This document shows, piece after piece, positions 8,635 through 17,369 of a stretch of DNA of 56,519 nt. This DNA is from CAZSBB01 sp964605235. Its GTDB lineage: Bacteria > Planctomycetota > Phycisphaerae > Phycisphaerales > Phycisphaeraceae. A model generated the notes under the pieces. That model made no database searches and was not told the origin of the DNA. It worked only from the letters and a program-made list of their open reading frames with translations. Positions within the stretch are counted from its first letter, which is position 1. Each line of letters starts with the position of its first letter. The position numbers were made by a program, and so were the translations under genes. Where the stretch lies: the NCBI GenBank assembly GCA_964605235.1, contig CAZSBB010000041.1, positions 1 through 56,519 of the forward strand, written 5' to 3'.

Positions 8635-9013
8635 GACGACCTCCGGTGATGTCATCGACGATGGCTTTGAACTGTTCGGGATGGAACGGTTTGCGGATGT
8701 AGGCGATGATGCCTTTGTCTTTGAGCTGTTCAATGCGGGTCTGGCTGCCCTCGGTGCTGACGACGACGACGGGGATGGATTTCATCAAGCCGTCGGCGCA
8801 CATTTTCTCGATCATCTCCACGCCGTTCATCACGGGCATGTTGATGTCGGCGAAGACCAGATCGATCCACTCGCAGGCGAGGGTGTCGAGGGCTTCGCGG
8901 CCGTTGGCGGCGTGAAAGACCTGGTTGCATTCCACCCCGGCGATCTGGAGGGTGCGTTCCATGACCGCGCGAATAGTTTCGGAATCGTCCACAAGCAGGA
9001 TATTGAGGGCCAT
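8624..9013 (-). CDS. cheY: Single-domain response regulator CheY
   Basis: This 129-residue stand-alone receiver has the acidic pair D9/D10, phospho-acceptor D56 (VFADINMP), the switch S86/T87 (VVVSTEGS) and the lysine K108 (IRKPF). Nothing follows the receiver, so it should signal by protein-protein contact, as CheY does to a motor or other effector. It lies between cheD and cheX in the same orientation and its end overlaps cheX, which encodes the probable phosphatase for it. A second CheY is encoded at 24742-25119 with the other CheA. Confidence 0.95.
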   Translation of the reverse strand: MALNILLVDDSETIRAVMERTLQIAGVECNQVFHAANGREALDTLACEWIDLVFADINMPVMNGVEMIEKMCADGLMKSIPVVVVSTEGSQTRIEQLKDKGIIAYIRKPFHPEQFKAIVDDITGGRHAA

Positions 9014-9058
9014 GACAGTCGCTCCCAGATGCCCCGCGCCGCTGGGCGGCGCGCGGGT

Positions 9059-9535
9059 TCAGAATTCGTTTTCCTCACTGCCGCTCTTGATGGTGGTCCG
9101 GCCGCTGTCCACCTGCAGGCTCAAGGTGCGGGGCTTGACGCCGCCGATGTCCTCGGCTTTGAGCAGAATGCCGTTTTTCCACAGGATTTTGCGCAGCACG
9201 GTGTAGTTGCGTTCGCCGATCTTGAAGCGACCGCCGGCGTCCAGCGGCGCCGCGCAGCCGGCGACCTTGATGACCAGCCGATCCTTGACCGCGCCGCGTT
9301 TGAGCAGATCGGTCAGCAACTGCGTGACGCCGGTGTCGGTGAACATGCAGGGGTTGGCTTTGGCTTTGGTGGGGTCCATGGAAGACAGCGGCAGCATGCA
9401 GTGGATGAGCCCGCCAATCTGCTTCTGCGGGTCATAAGCGGTCAGACCCAGGCAGGAGCCCAGCGAGTATGTGATCAGCACATCCTGGGGGTCTTCCGAG
9501 ACCGCCATATCCGAGATGCCCACCACACGTTTCAT
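9059..9535 (-). CDS. cheD: Chemoreceptor glutamine deamidase CheD
   Basis: CheD deamidates receptor glutamines and, in systems with CheC, is part of an adaptation feedback loop. The 158-residue protein has the papain-like catalytic residues T22, C28 (YSLGSCLGL) and H45 (GGLIHCMLP), with the same spacing as the Thermotoga enzyme. It lies between cheR and cheY. The presence of cheB, cheR, cheD and a CheX-type phosphatase together indicates a full three-way adaptation system. Confidence 0.95.
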   Translation of the reverse strand: MKRVVGISDMAVSEDPQDVLITYSLGSCLGLTAYDPQKQIGGLIHCMLPLSSMDPTKAKANPCMFTDTGVTQLLTDLLKRGAVKDRLVIKVAGCAAPLDAGGRFKIGERNYTVLRKILWKNGILLKAEDIGGVKPRTLSLQVDSGRTTIKSGSEENEF

Positions 9536-9565
9536 GCGACCCTTCCTTGTTCACCGCTGCGTGGT

Positions 9566-10384
9566 TCATGCGGCCTTGCGGTACACGCTGGCGCCCACCC
9601 GCTGCAATTCGCCCATTAATTCCTGGCTGAGGCTTTCGGAATGGCCGACCATCAGCAGGCCGCCGGGCTTAAGCAGGCGTTGGATTTCCCGCAGCAGGCG
9701 CAGGCGGGTGGGGTTGTCGAAATAGATCATCACATTGCGGCAGAACACGATGTCCATCGGGCCTTTCATGGGAAACGGCGGGGCGGACAGGTTCAGCCGG
9801 GCAAAGGTGATCATGCGCTTGAGATTGCCATCGACTTCATAACCGGCGCGGCCGTTGTCGATATGGCAGGGCGCGAAATACTTGCCCAGCAGGTTGGCGC
9901 TGATGCCTTTGACGCGTTCGTCTTCATACTGCCCGCGTTTGCACTGCTGGAGCACGCGGGTGGAGATGTCGGTGGCGAGGATCTTCAGGTCCGGACGCCG
10001 ACTGCCGCCACTGAGCGCTTCGCTGAAAGTCATCGCCAGGGAGTACGGCTCTTCGCCGGTGGAGCTGGCGGCCGACCAGAAACGAAAGCGGGTCTGGCCC
10101 TCGCCCAGCCATTGCTTGAAGGCGTCGGCGGCGACGTCGAAGTGATCCTTCTCCCGGAAGAAGTGCGTCACATTGGTGCTGATGGCGTCGAGCAACTGGA
10201 CCAGTTCGCCACCTTCGCGGTCCTGGGCGAGGTACTCGACGTAGGATTTGAGGTCCGGCAGGTCCAAAGCCCGCAGGCGCTTCATCAAGCGGGCGGTGAC
10301 CAGCGATTTCTTGGCGTCGCTGAGCTTGATGCCGCTCTGCTGGTAGACCAGTTCGCGGATCTGATTGAAGGTCTGCTGATCCAT
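9566..10384 (-). CDS. cheR: Chemotaxis protein methyltransferase CheR
   Basis: CheR methylates MCP glutamates using S-adenosylmethionine. From ATG 10384 it has 272 residues: an N-terminal helical domain (FNQIRELVYQQSGIKLSDAK) and a Rossmann methyltransferase domain with the SAM motif FRFWSAASSTGEEPYSLAM and the downstream DIVFCRNVMIYFD and LLKPGGLLMVGHSES. I chose this start because GGGAG lies 6 nt upstream; the open frame to 10456 is proline-rich and unrelated. It follows the porin gene and precedes cheD. Confidence 0.96.
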   Translation of the reverse strand: MDQQTFNQIRELVYQQSGIKLSDAKKSLVTARLMKRLRALDLPDLKSYVEYLAQDREGGELVQLLDAISTNVTHFFREKDHFDVAADAFKQWLGEGQTRFRFWSAASSTGEEPYSLAMTFSEALSGGSRRPDLKILATDISTRVLQQCKRGQYEDERVKGISANLLGKYFAPCHIDNGRAGYEVDGNLKRMITFARLNLSAPPFPMKGPMDIVFCRNVMIYFDNPTRLRLLREIQRLLKPGGLLMVGHSESLSQELMGELQRVGASVYRKAA

Positions 10385-10483
10385 GCTTTCTCCCGCTCTC
10401 AGGGGCGCGGTTCTCCAGGCCGCGCCGGTCGGGGTGGGCGCGAAACCCGCGCCCACCCCGACGGCTCCTGCGCTTCACACCCG

Positions 10484-11980
10484 CTAAAAGCGGAATGTGA
10501 ACTCGAGGTATCCAAAATCTATGTCGTCATTCAGACCGGTCTGGTTGATGAAGTCGCCGGCAAAGAAACGGCTGTAACCGGCAAGGACGTCGAAATTGCG
10601 GCAGGCGGCGTACTTGACGGTCAGGTCCAGTTCGTTGCCCACGTAATGCGCGGCGCTGGCGGGACTGGCGCGGGTGATGCCCCCGCCGGCGTTGTACACC
10701 GCGTCGGTGTCGGTGGCGCGGTAGAAGAAGTGCTGATGCACCCCCACCGTCCACTTGGGCAGCGGTTTGACGTCCAGTCCAAAGCTCAGGTCCATGACGT
10801 TCTGCCGCCCAATGAAGTCTGCATAACCCAGGTACTTGTGCCCTAACGGGAAAAGCTGATTGAACGTCTCCACGTCACCGCCGGTCTTTTCGTCGCCGCT
10901 GGCGTAATCAAAACCTACGAACACGCGCGGCTGGGCGGGGCAGTCCGCCAGGGTGTAACCCACTTGTGTGGCGAGCATCCAGGCGTTGATGTCCTGCTGA
11001 CCGAGTGAACCAAACTGCCAGGCGCCTTCGACCTCATAGTCGAAGCCGGTGTCGCCAAGCGGGCCCCACACGCGCCCGCCCAGGGTGTGACGGTCTTCTG
11101 AGCCGGTGGTGCCGTTGAAGGTCACCGGGTCGGTGCGCTGCAAGCCCAGGTAGTACAGGTCCAGCTTCGCTTTGCCCAGCAGTGTGCAGTTTTCGGGAAT
11201 CGGCAACCCCAGGCCCGCGGGCGTGCCGGTCGCATAGATGCCCCAGAACTTGGTCTGGTTGTCCGGCTCGTTGAAGTCGTACTTCTGAATCTGCACGTAC
11301 TGGGTCCAGAAGCCCTGGACTTTCCAGCCGTGACCTTCGTACATCAGGTTCACGCCGTCCCACGCCCGCATGGTGTTGGACCAGGGCAACGGGCTGACCA
11401 GACGCTGATTGCCCAGCAGCAGCATCTGCCGACCGGCGCGAATGGTGAGCTTGCCGTCATCCGCCAGCGGGATGGTGACATCCACGAACAACTGCTGGAG
11501 GTCCAGTTCGTCGCGGTCGAGCGTGCGATGTCCGCCGGCGAGGCTGCGGTCATCTTCCAGCGCGGCCTTGCCCTCGGCGAAGACACGCAGGTTCTCCCCG
11601 AGATGCAGGTCGGCGTGCAGCAGCACCCGGTAGAGGGCGAAGTCATCGCGGGCGGTGGCGTTGGACGGATTGAAGCCAAACCCGTCCCAGATTTCCCAGC
11701 GGATGCGGGCTTCGCCGCCCAGGCTCAGCCAGATCGACTCGTCATCGCTCAGGGGAATGAACTTGAGGCGATCGAACCAATCCCCCGTGGCGGTGCGGTC
11801 GACGCCCTTGAGGCCCGACCAGTCTTCGTTCTGACGCAGGACCTGGAACTTGGGGCGGACAAAGGCGGGCTGCTCGGCCGAGGGGGCCTCATCAGCATTC
11901 AGGCGGGCCGCTCCCAGGCCCAGAGTCAAGGACACCGTGGCCGCACCAAGTGCGGCGCGTAGCATGGACGTGCCACCCAT
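10484..11980 (-). CDS. Outer-membrane porin, alginate-export (AlgE)-like family
   Basis: This 498-residue secreted protein has an N-terminal signal peptide (residues ~6-28, LRAALGAATVSLTLGLGAA). Alternating amphipathic beta strands run to an aromatic C-terminus (DFGYLEFTFRF), the usual outer-membrane insertion signal. The pattern 'WLSLGGEARIRWEIWDGFGF', then 'LFVDVTIPLADDGKLTIRAG' and 'GRQMLLLGNQRLVSP', matches the alginate-export/porin family (AlgE-like beta-barrels). ATG 11980 has GGAG 8 nt upstream. It sits between cheW and cheR in the same direction with 45-100 bp gaps. That is an unusual position and suggests co-expression with the signalling array. The substrate is not known; the family name does not prove alginate. 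Confidence 0.8.
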   Translation of the reverse strand: MGGTSMLRAALGAATVSLTLGLGAARLNADEAPSAEQPAFVRPKFQVLRQNEDWSGLKGVDRTATGDWFDRLKFIPLSDDESIWLSLGGEARIRWEIWDGFGFNPSNATARDDFALYRVLLHADLHLGENLRVFAEGKAALEDDRSLAGGHRTLDRDELDLQQLFVDVTIPLADDGKLTIRAGRQMLLLGNQRLVSPLPWSNTMRAWDGVNLMYEGHGWKVQGFWTQYVQIQKYDFNEPDNQTKFWGIYATGTPAGLGLPIPENCTLLGKAKLDLYYLGLQRTDPVTFNGTTGSEDRHTLGGRVWGPLGDTGFDYEVEGAWQFGSLGQQDINAWMLATQVGYTLADCPAQPRVFVGFDYASGDEKTGGDVETFNQLFPLGHKYLGYADFIGRQNVMDLSFGLDVKPLPKWTVGVHQHFFYRATDTDAVYNAGGGITRASPASAAHYVGNELDLTVKYAACRNFDVLAGYSRFFAGDFINQTGLNDDIDFGYLEFTFRF

Positions 11981-12025
11981 ACAGGTTTCTCCAACGCGGC
12001 GGGAAAGATTTGCCAGCCCTCGAAA

Positions 12026-12577
12026 TCAGGCGGCCTCGGCCTGAGCTTCGCGTGTCGCCTGGCTATCTTCGGCGATCGCCGCGACGGTGGCAATCTCTTT
12101 TCCGTTGAGAACTTCATCGATGTTGAGCAGGATCTTCACATCGTCGCCGCGCTTGGCGACGCCGAGGATGAAGGTGGCGTTGACGCAGTTGCCGAAGCTG
12201 GGCGGGGGCTCGATTTCTTCGGTGACGATGTCGAGCACTTCCGAGACGGAATCCACCAGGATGCCCATCTGGATCATGGTGTCGTCGCGCGGGGCGTCAA
12301 CCACCACGATGCAGGTCAGCTCGGTGTCGGCGGTGCCTTCCATGCCGAACTTCACCCGCAGGTCGACCACCGGAATGATCTTGCCGCGCAGGTTGATGAC
12401 GCCGCGGATGTACCTGGGGGTGCGGGGCACCACGGTGATGTTCATCAGCCCGATGATCTCACGGACCTTGAGGATTTCCAGGCCGTATTCCTCATCAGCG
12501 AGTTTGAACGTCAGGTACTTGCCGGCCAGTTCCGCCATGGCGTTTTCGGCAACATTCTTGGTCTGAGTCTGAGACAT
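12026..12577 (-). CDS. cheW: Chemotaxis adaptor protein CheW
   Basis: CheW couples MCPs to CheA in the receptor array. The 183-residue protein contains a single CheW domain (residues ~18-160) with the hallmark FKLADEEYGLEILKVREIIG and YIRGVINLRGKIIPVVDLR, ending in a conserved ILLNIDEVL strand. An alanine/glutamate-rich tail follows. The start is supported by GAGGAG about 8 nt upstream. It lies directly after the MCP gene. No second CheW gene is seen for the other CheA in the window. Confidence 0.96.
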   Translation of the reverse strand: MSQTQTKNVAENAMAELAGKYLTFKLADEEYGLEILKVREIIGLMNITVVPRTPRYIRGVINLRGKIIPVVDLRVKFGMEGTADTELTCIVVVDAPRDDTMIQMGILVDSVSEVLDIVTEEIEPPPSFGNCVNATFILGVAKRGDDVKILLNIDEVLNGKEIATVAAIAEDSQATREAQAEAA

Positions 12578-12636
12578 GATGCAGCTCCTCGTGCGGGCAC
12601 GGTTGAAAATATCCTGGGCGCGACGCGGTACAGGCG

Positions 12637-14601
12637 TCAGAATGCGCTTAAGTCTTCATCGTCGAGTGGAATAATGGTGGAGGGATTGACATCCTTGGAC
12701 GCCGCGCTTTCCGCCAGCGCCAATCGCGCCGGGGCTTTGCCGGCAGGCGCCGGGCGCTGAGCCACCGGCTTGGACGCACGGGGTGTCTTCCCCGCGGCCT
12801 GGGTTTCTGCCTCATCCAGCGGAAACGCGGCGGCTTCGGCTTTCGACGCCGCCGACGGCTGATCCTGCGCTGCCACCGAAGCCTGGACCGGCTTCGCCTT
12901 GAAGCTCGCAGGCTTGCTGAGCGCGGACTTCTTCAACACTGGCTTGGCGGCGCCCGGCCGGGCAGCGCCGGGTTTGGTGGCGCTCGGCTTGGCGACGCTC
13001 GGCTTGGCGGCGCTCGGCTTGGTGACGTTTGGTTTGACAGCGCTCGGCGTGGACGCCGCGGGTCTGCGGAGTTTCGCCCTCGGCGCCGGCGTGTGGCTGC
13101 TGGCGGGAGCGGGTCGGGCAGAAGCTTGAGCCGGCGCCGCGGGCGACCGACCAAAGCCCGTCAGCAGTTTGGTCAAGCCGACCATGTCCTGACGCAGATC
13201 GCTCGCGGCGGCAGCGCTGCGCTGGCTGCTGGCGGCGCTCTGCTGGGTCACCGAATCCATGGTGGTCATGGCGTCGTTGATCTGGCGGATGCCGTCGGCC
13301 TGCTCCTTGCACGCGGCGGCAATCTCGCTGATCAGATCATTGACCCGACCGGTGCCGGCCACAATTTCCGTCAGCACGGATTTGACCTGCGTGGTGAAGT
13401 TCACGCCTTCGTCGGAATTCTGAATCGACTGGCTGATGAGTTTGGCGGTGGTCCGCGCCGCTTCCGCGCTGCGCTGGGCAAGATTGCGCACTTCCTCGGC
13501 GACCACCGCAAAACCTTTGCCGGCATCACCCGCGCGGGCGGCTTCCACGGAAGCATTGAGCGCCAGCAGATTGGTCTGGAAAGCAATCTCGTCAATCGTC
13601 TTGACGATGTTGGCGGTTTCGTCGCTCGACGCCTTGATGCGCCCAATCGCCTGTTCCATCTGTCCCATCGCCTGCGTGCCGCGATCGGCGGCGGCGGAGG
13701 CGTCGCGCGACAGGCCATTCGCCTGTGCGGCGTTGTCGGCGTTCTGCTGGGTCATCGAGCTCATCTGCTCCAGCGACGCCGACATCTCTTGAATCGAACT
13801 GGCGGCCGTGTTCACGCCGTCCGCCAGGCTCTGGTTGTCCTGAGCAATCTCACTGATCGTGCCGCTGACGTGACCCAACTGGTCGTTGAGCTGCTTGATC
13901 ATGTCATCCATGCGAGTCATCAACTGGTTGTAGGCCTCCACCGCCGGCCCCGCGGAGCCTTCGACACTGATGCGCGCCGTCAAGGGGTGCATCCCGGCTT
14001 GCACCTGCGTCACATGCGCCTGCACCACGCCGGCATCCGCCATCACGCCGCGCACCACCAGCGACTGACACCCCGCCAGCACCACGGTCAGGGCGGCGCC
14101 CAGCCAGAGTTCCGTGGCGGCGGCGCCCTGCTGCGCCAAGGTCAGATGGACGCAGACGGCGGCAAGCGCAGCGCTCAGGGCCACCACGCCAAACGCCCCG
14201 GAGATGCGCACGCCAGTGCGACAGCGGCGCCACGCGGCGCTGCGGGCCATCACAATGGTCACCCCGAGCAACACCGCTCCGCCGAGCAGCAACCAACTGA
14301 GGTGGCCGGTGGCGGCAACCTGCGCCACGGGAACTTCAGCACCCTCAGCAGCACGCACATGCGACGCCACCGCCAGACTCAGCAGCGCGCCGATCAACAG
14401 CAGCAGACTCATGCGGCGTTGCGTCAGCGTGCCGGCGGAAGGCGCCGTCGCCGGCGCGTGCCAGTTCTGCCATAACACCTTGCGGCTGGACCAGAAGGCG
14501 ACATCTGACCATTGAGCGAGCTTCAAAGCATCCTCCGTTTCCGCGTTCAGTCGCTGCGCTAGATCCGTAGCGGCATCGCCAGCAAACTCTCTGCGGTTCA
14601 C
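12637..14601 (-). CDS. Methyl-accepting chemotaxis protein, four-TM, KP-repeat tail
   Basis: This 654-residue receptor has an N-terminal cytoplasmic stretch of about 60 residues and four hydrophobic segments (near residues 64-85, 102-119, 132-155 and 165-185). A helical linker precedes the signalling hairpin with its conserved tip EIAFQTNLLALNASVEAARA (~residues 345-365), followed by GFAVVAEEVRNLAQRS. The loops between the membrane segments are short, so there is no classical periplasmic ligand domain; sensing may be in the membrane or by partner proteins. Beyond ~485 comes a low-complexity tail with KPSAx repeats and a final IPLDDEDLSAF, possibly a docking peptide. The start is GTG 14601 with GGAG close by. 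It is the only MCP in the window. Confidence 0.93.
   Translation of the reverse strand: MNRREFAGDAATDLAQRLNAETEDALKLAQWSDVAFWSSRKVLWQNWHAPATAPSAGTLTQRRMSLLLLIGALLSLAVASHVRAAEGAEVPVAQVAATGHLSWLLLGGAVLLGVTIVMARSAAWRRCRTGVRISGAFGVVALSAALAAVCVHLTLAQQGAAATELWLGAALTVVLAGCQSLVVRGVMADAGVVQAHVTQVQAGMHPLTARISVEGSAGPAVEAYNQLMTRMDDMIKQLNDQLGHVSGTISEIAQDNQSLADGVNTAASSIQEMSASLEQMSSMTQQNADNAAQANGLSRDASAAADRGTQAMGQMEQAIGRIKASSDETANIVKTIDEIAFQTNLLALNASVEAARAGDAGKGFAVVAEEVRNLAQRSAEAARTTAKLISQSIQNSDEGVNFTTQVKSVLTEIVAGTGRVNDLISEIAAACKEQADGIRQINDAMTTMDSVTQQSAASSQRSAAAASDLRQDMVGLTKLLTGFGRSPAAPAQASARPAPASSHTPAPRAKLRRPAASTPSAVKPNVTKPSAAKPSVAKPSATKPGAARPGAAKPVLKKSALSKPASFKAKPVQASVAAQDQPSAASKAEAAAFPLDEAETQAAGKTPRASKPVAQRPAPAGKAPARLALAESAASKDVNPSTIIPLDDEDLSAF
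12941..13045 (-). repeat. 15-bp tandem repeat encoding KP-rich pentapeptides
   Basis: Seven imperfect copies of a 15-bp unit (consensus GGCTTGGCGGCGCTC on the plus strand) lie within the MCP gene. They encode the pentapeptides KPSAA, KPSVA, KPSAT, KPGAA and similar. The unit is a multiple of three, so copy-number change would alter linker length without frameshift. Confidence 0.85.
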
Positions 14602-14782
14602 CGGCTCCGGGCCGGGTCCACCAAAATCTCAGTCGGCAGTTGCCAAGGCGCGCTTTAGTCGATCTGTGATTGCCACATTCATGCCGTAAAAAAGACTCGT
14701 CCGTAGCCTGGTCGGCGCAGTCTGATAAGCAACGCGCAACGTAGCGTTGGTTACCAGTCGGTGAGCTGAAGCGGGGTTCGCG

Positions 14783-16939
14783 TCAGGCGGCGCGGCGGGA
14801 GTGCGTGCGGCAAAGCACCTCGGGATTGACCACCAGCGCGACCGAGCCATCGCCCATCAAGGCGCCGCCGGCAACCAGATCAGTGTCAATCTCCAGGCCC
14901 TCGATCTCGCGCAGCACGACCTGCTGCACGCCCAGCACGTTGTCGACCGCCACCGCGTAGCGTTCGTGGCCGGCTTCGACGGTGACCACGATCACCTGGT
15001 CGGTGTGCTCGCCCTCGACTTGGCCGAACAGGCCGCGCAGGGTGACCAGCGGCAGCACCGCGCCATGGCGCACCACGCAGCGGCCTTTGCCGGTGATGGT
15101 CTTGCAGGCGCTGGCGGCAACGGACGCCGTTTCCCGCACCTTGTTCATGGGCAGGACATACTTGCGGCCGGCGACTTCCACCAGATAGCCGGGCATGATC
15201 TGCGTGGTCACGCTCTTGGGCAGCTTGAGCGTGAAACGGCTGCCCTTGCCGGCTTCGGTGTCGATGGTGATGACCCCGCCGGAATCTTCGATCATGCGTT
15301 TGACCACGTCCATGCCCACCCCCCGGCCGGACACGTCGGTAACTTTCTCCGCGGTGGACAAACCAGAGCTGAAGATCAGGTTGACCAGTTCGGTCTGCGT
15401 CATTTGCTGACCGGGACGAATGACGCCCAGGCTTTCCCCCTTGGCGCGGATCTTATCCAGGTTCAAGCCGGCGCCATCGTCGCTGACTTCGAGGACGATA
15501 TGGTTGTCGGTTTCCACGACGCTGACGCGGATGATGCCGGTGCGCGGCTTGCCGGTTGCGGCGCGCGCTTCGGGCTTCTCCACGCCGTGGTCGGCGGCGT
15601 TGCGGACCATGTGGGTCAGCGGGGCGTCGAGCAGATCGATCAGGCTCTTGTCGACCTCGGTGGTGTCGCCGGTGACTTCGACGGAAATTTCCTTGCCATG
15701 GTCGGCGGCAATGTCGCGGACCAGACGCGGCACCTTCTGCAGCAGGCCGCGCATCGACACTTTGCGGATCGACATGATGCTCTTCTGCAGACTCTGCGAC
15801 AGCGCCCCGAAGGTGGCGTTGGCGTGTTTGAAGCGCTGGGCGATTTCGCGCTTGATGTCGCTGGCCGCCAGTTGCTGCTGCAGGTTGGAGAACATGTCCG
15901 CCACAACCAGCAGTTCGCCCACGTATTCCAGGAAGGTGTCGATGTGGGCTTCGGAGACGCGCATGGTCTTGCCCGGGTCGGCGTGCTTGTCGCGGGCGGC
16001 TCCATCAGCGGCAGCCGCCGGGGCGGTGGGCTTGGGAGCCGGGGCCTTGGCGCCGGCGGTGGGCTGCGCCGAGGACTCGGGAGCGGCGGAGGACGACGCA
16101 GCCTGGCTGTATTCCTGCAGCTTTTCGAGCGTCAGTTCCCGCAGCAGATCATCAAAGCCGACGGTGTCGGCGAACGTGTCGTAGTTCTCGATGGCTTGAT
16201 CGAGGATCGCCCGGGCGGCTTCGTTGGGCGCTTCCTGGCGCAGCATGCGCAGCTCGCGGCCGATGGCTTCGGCTTCGGCGGTCGGCAGCGTTCCGCCGAT
16301 GGGTTGACTGAGTTTGTCCAGCAAGGCGGTGGACCTGGGGCACGCCGGCGCCGCCGGGGCGGTGCTCGGGCTGGCTGCGGCGGCACTGCGGGGGCCGCCG
16401 CCGGATTGGGCGATGTGTTGTTCCACGGCAGCGTGGAGGGCGCGCAGCGAGTCGGCGGCGCTGGCGGGTTCGCGGTCCGCCCGCGCCACCGCGGCCTTCA
16501 GTTCCTCGAGCACAAAGCCCAGCGGATTGGGCTGCTCGCTGGCGGTTTCCTGCACGCGCTTGATCAGCGCGGCATACGCCGCCTGGTCGGCGACCTCGTC
16601 CTGACTTTCGCGCACCCGGGCGAACATCTGCCGCAGTTCGTCAGTGCCGCGCAGCAGCACATCGGTGATCTGGGCGTTGACCGTCAGTCGTCCTTTGCGG
16701 ACGTGGTCCAGCAGCGTTTCCAGCTCGTGGGCGAGCTTCTTGACTCCGATAAAGCCGAAAAAGCCGCTGTTGCCCTTGATCGAGTGCACCGGGCGGAAGA
16801 TGGCTTCGACGATGCTCAGGTCCTGGGGATTGGCTTCGAGGGCGACAAACTGCGCATCGAGCGCGCCCAGGGTGTCCTGGGATTCGTCGATGAACTCCGT
16901 AAGCAAGGCGGGATCAACATTCAGATTGGACTCACCCAT
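14783..16939 (-). CDS. cheA: Chemotaxis histidine kinase CheA (primary)
   Basis: CheA autophosphorylates and passes phosphate to CheY and CheB. The 718-residue protein has an N-terminal Hpt domain with H52 (FRPVHSIKGNSGFFGF) and a long linker. A dimerisation/HATPase region follows with the N box (HMVRNAADHGVEKPEAR), DDGAGLNLDKIRAKG and GRGVGMDVVKRMI. A CheW-like domain (VAGRKYVLPMNKVRE onward) ends the protein. The start at 16939 is chosen for AGGAG 7 nt upstream; it overlaps the preceding response regulator stop by 8 nt. The MCP gene follows after about 180 bp that contain a small inverted repeat and no gene. All the usual motifs are present. Confidence 0.96.
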   Translation of the reverse strand: MGESNLNVDPALLTEFIDESQDTLGALDAQFVALEANPQDLSIVEAIFRPVHSIKGNSGFFGFIGVKKLAHELETLLDHVRKGRLTVNAQITDVLLRGTDELRQMFARVRESQDEVADQAAYAALIKRVQETASEQPNPLGFVLEELKAAVARADREPASAADSLRALHAAVEQHIAQSGGGPRSAAAASPSTAPAAPACPRSTALLDKLSQPIGGTLPTAEAEAIGRELRMLRQEAPNEAARAILDQAIENYDTFADTVGFDDLLRELTLEKLQEYSQAASSSAAPESSAQPTAGAKAPAPKPTAPAAAADGAARDKHADPGKTMRVSEAHIDTFLEYVGELLVVADMFSNLQQQLAASDIKREIAQRFKHANATFGALSQSLQKSIMSIRKVSMRGLLQKVPRLVRDIAADHGKEISVEVTGDTTEVDKSLIDLLDAPLTHMVRNAADHGVEKPEARAATGKPRTGIIRVSVVETDNHIVLEVSDDGAGLNLDKIRAKGESLGVIRPGQQMTQTELVNLIFSSGLSTAEKVTDVSGRGVGMDVVKRMIEDSGGVITIDTEAGKGSRFTLKLPKSVTTQIMPGYLVEVAGRKYVLPMNKVRETASVAASACKTITGKGRCVVRHGAVLPLVTLRGLFGQVEGEHTDQVIVVTVEAGHERYAVAVDNVLGVQQVVLREIEGLEIDTDLVAGGALMGDGSVALVVNPEVLCRTHSRRAA

Positions 16940-17369
16940 GGGCGGCTCCTGCCGTTTCGGGGCGCATGCTGCGCAGTTGCTGGAGCAGGTCGACCCAGCG
17001 CTGCAGGCCATGCACGACTTCGTCGATGGCGTGCTCGAGCTGGGTCAGGTCCTCCAGTGGTTTGAAAACAAAGGTGTGGGCGCCCAGGCGCATGCACGCC
17101 ATGGCGTTGTCGAGGCTGACGTAGCCGGTCATCACAATGGGGCGCACCATGGGATGGTTCTGGCGCAATTGCCGGAGCAACTGGATGCCGTCCATCACCG
17201 GCATCATCAGGTCGGTGATGACGATTTCGGTACGTTTGGTTTCCAGCAGATCCAGGGCTTCGCGGCCGTTGGCGGCGGTCAGCACCTCAAAACCGAGGAA
17301 GCGAAAATGTCGGGACAGCATTTCGCGGATTTCAGCTTCATCGTCGACGATCATCAGCCGGACATGCAT
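16932..17369 (-). CDS. Single-domain response regulator
   Basis: This 145-residue protein is a receiver domain with D9/D10, phospho-acceptor D53 (IVITDLMMPVMDG), a T/S switch in IVMTGYVS and the lysine in FVFKPLED. A short C-terminal helix (HAIDEVVHGLQRWVDLLQQL) follows, longer than in CheY. ATG 17369 has AGGAG 7 nt upstream. Its start overlaps the preceding REC-histidine-kinase gene by 32 nt and its end overlaps cheA by 8 nt, so the three are probably translated together. The partner kinase is probably the gene upstream or CheA. Confidence 0.9.
   Translation of the reverse strand: MHVRLMIVDDEAEIREMLSRHFRFLGFEVLTAANGREALDLLETKRTEIVITDLMMPVMDGIQLLRQLRQNHPMVRPIVMTGYVSLDNAMACMRLGAHTFVFKPLEDLTQLEHAIDEVVHGLQRWVDLLQQLRSMRPETAGAAHG

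Noticed and set aside
12941..13045. CRISPR-like array
   Set aside because: The repeat has no spacers; it is an in-frame tandem repeat coding KP-rich pentapeptides.
13093..14475. 460-codon plus-strand frame opposite the MCP
   Set aside because: Shadow of the receptor gene; no domain recognised.
14629..14850. 73-codon minus-strand frame after cheA
   Set aside because: It overlaps the end of cheA in another frame, has no ribosome binding site and no recognisable protein features.
14801..17065. 754-codon plus-strand frame opposite cheA
   Set aside because: High-GC antisense shadow of a gene with all CheA motifs; no ribosome binding site or recognisable domain.
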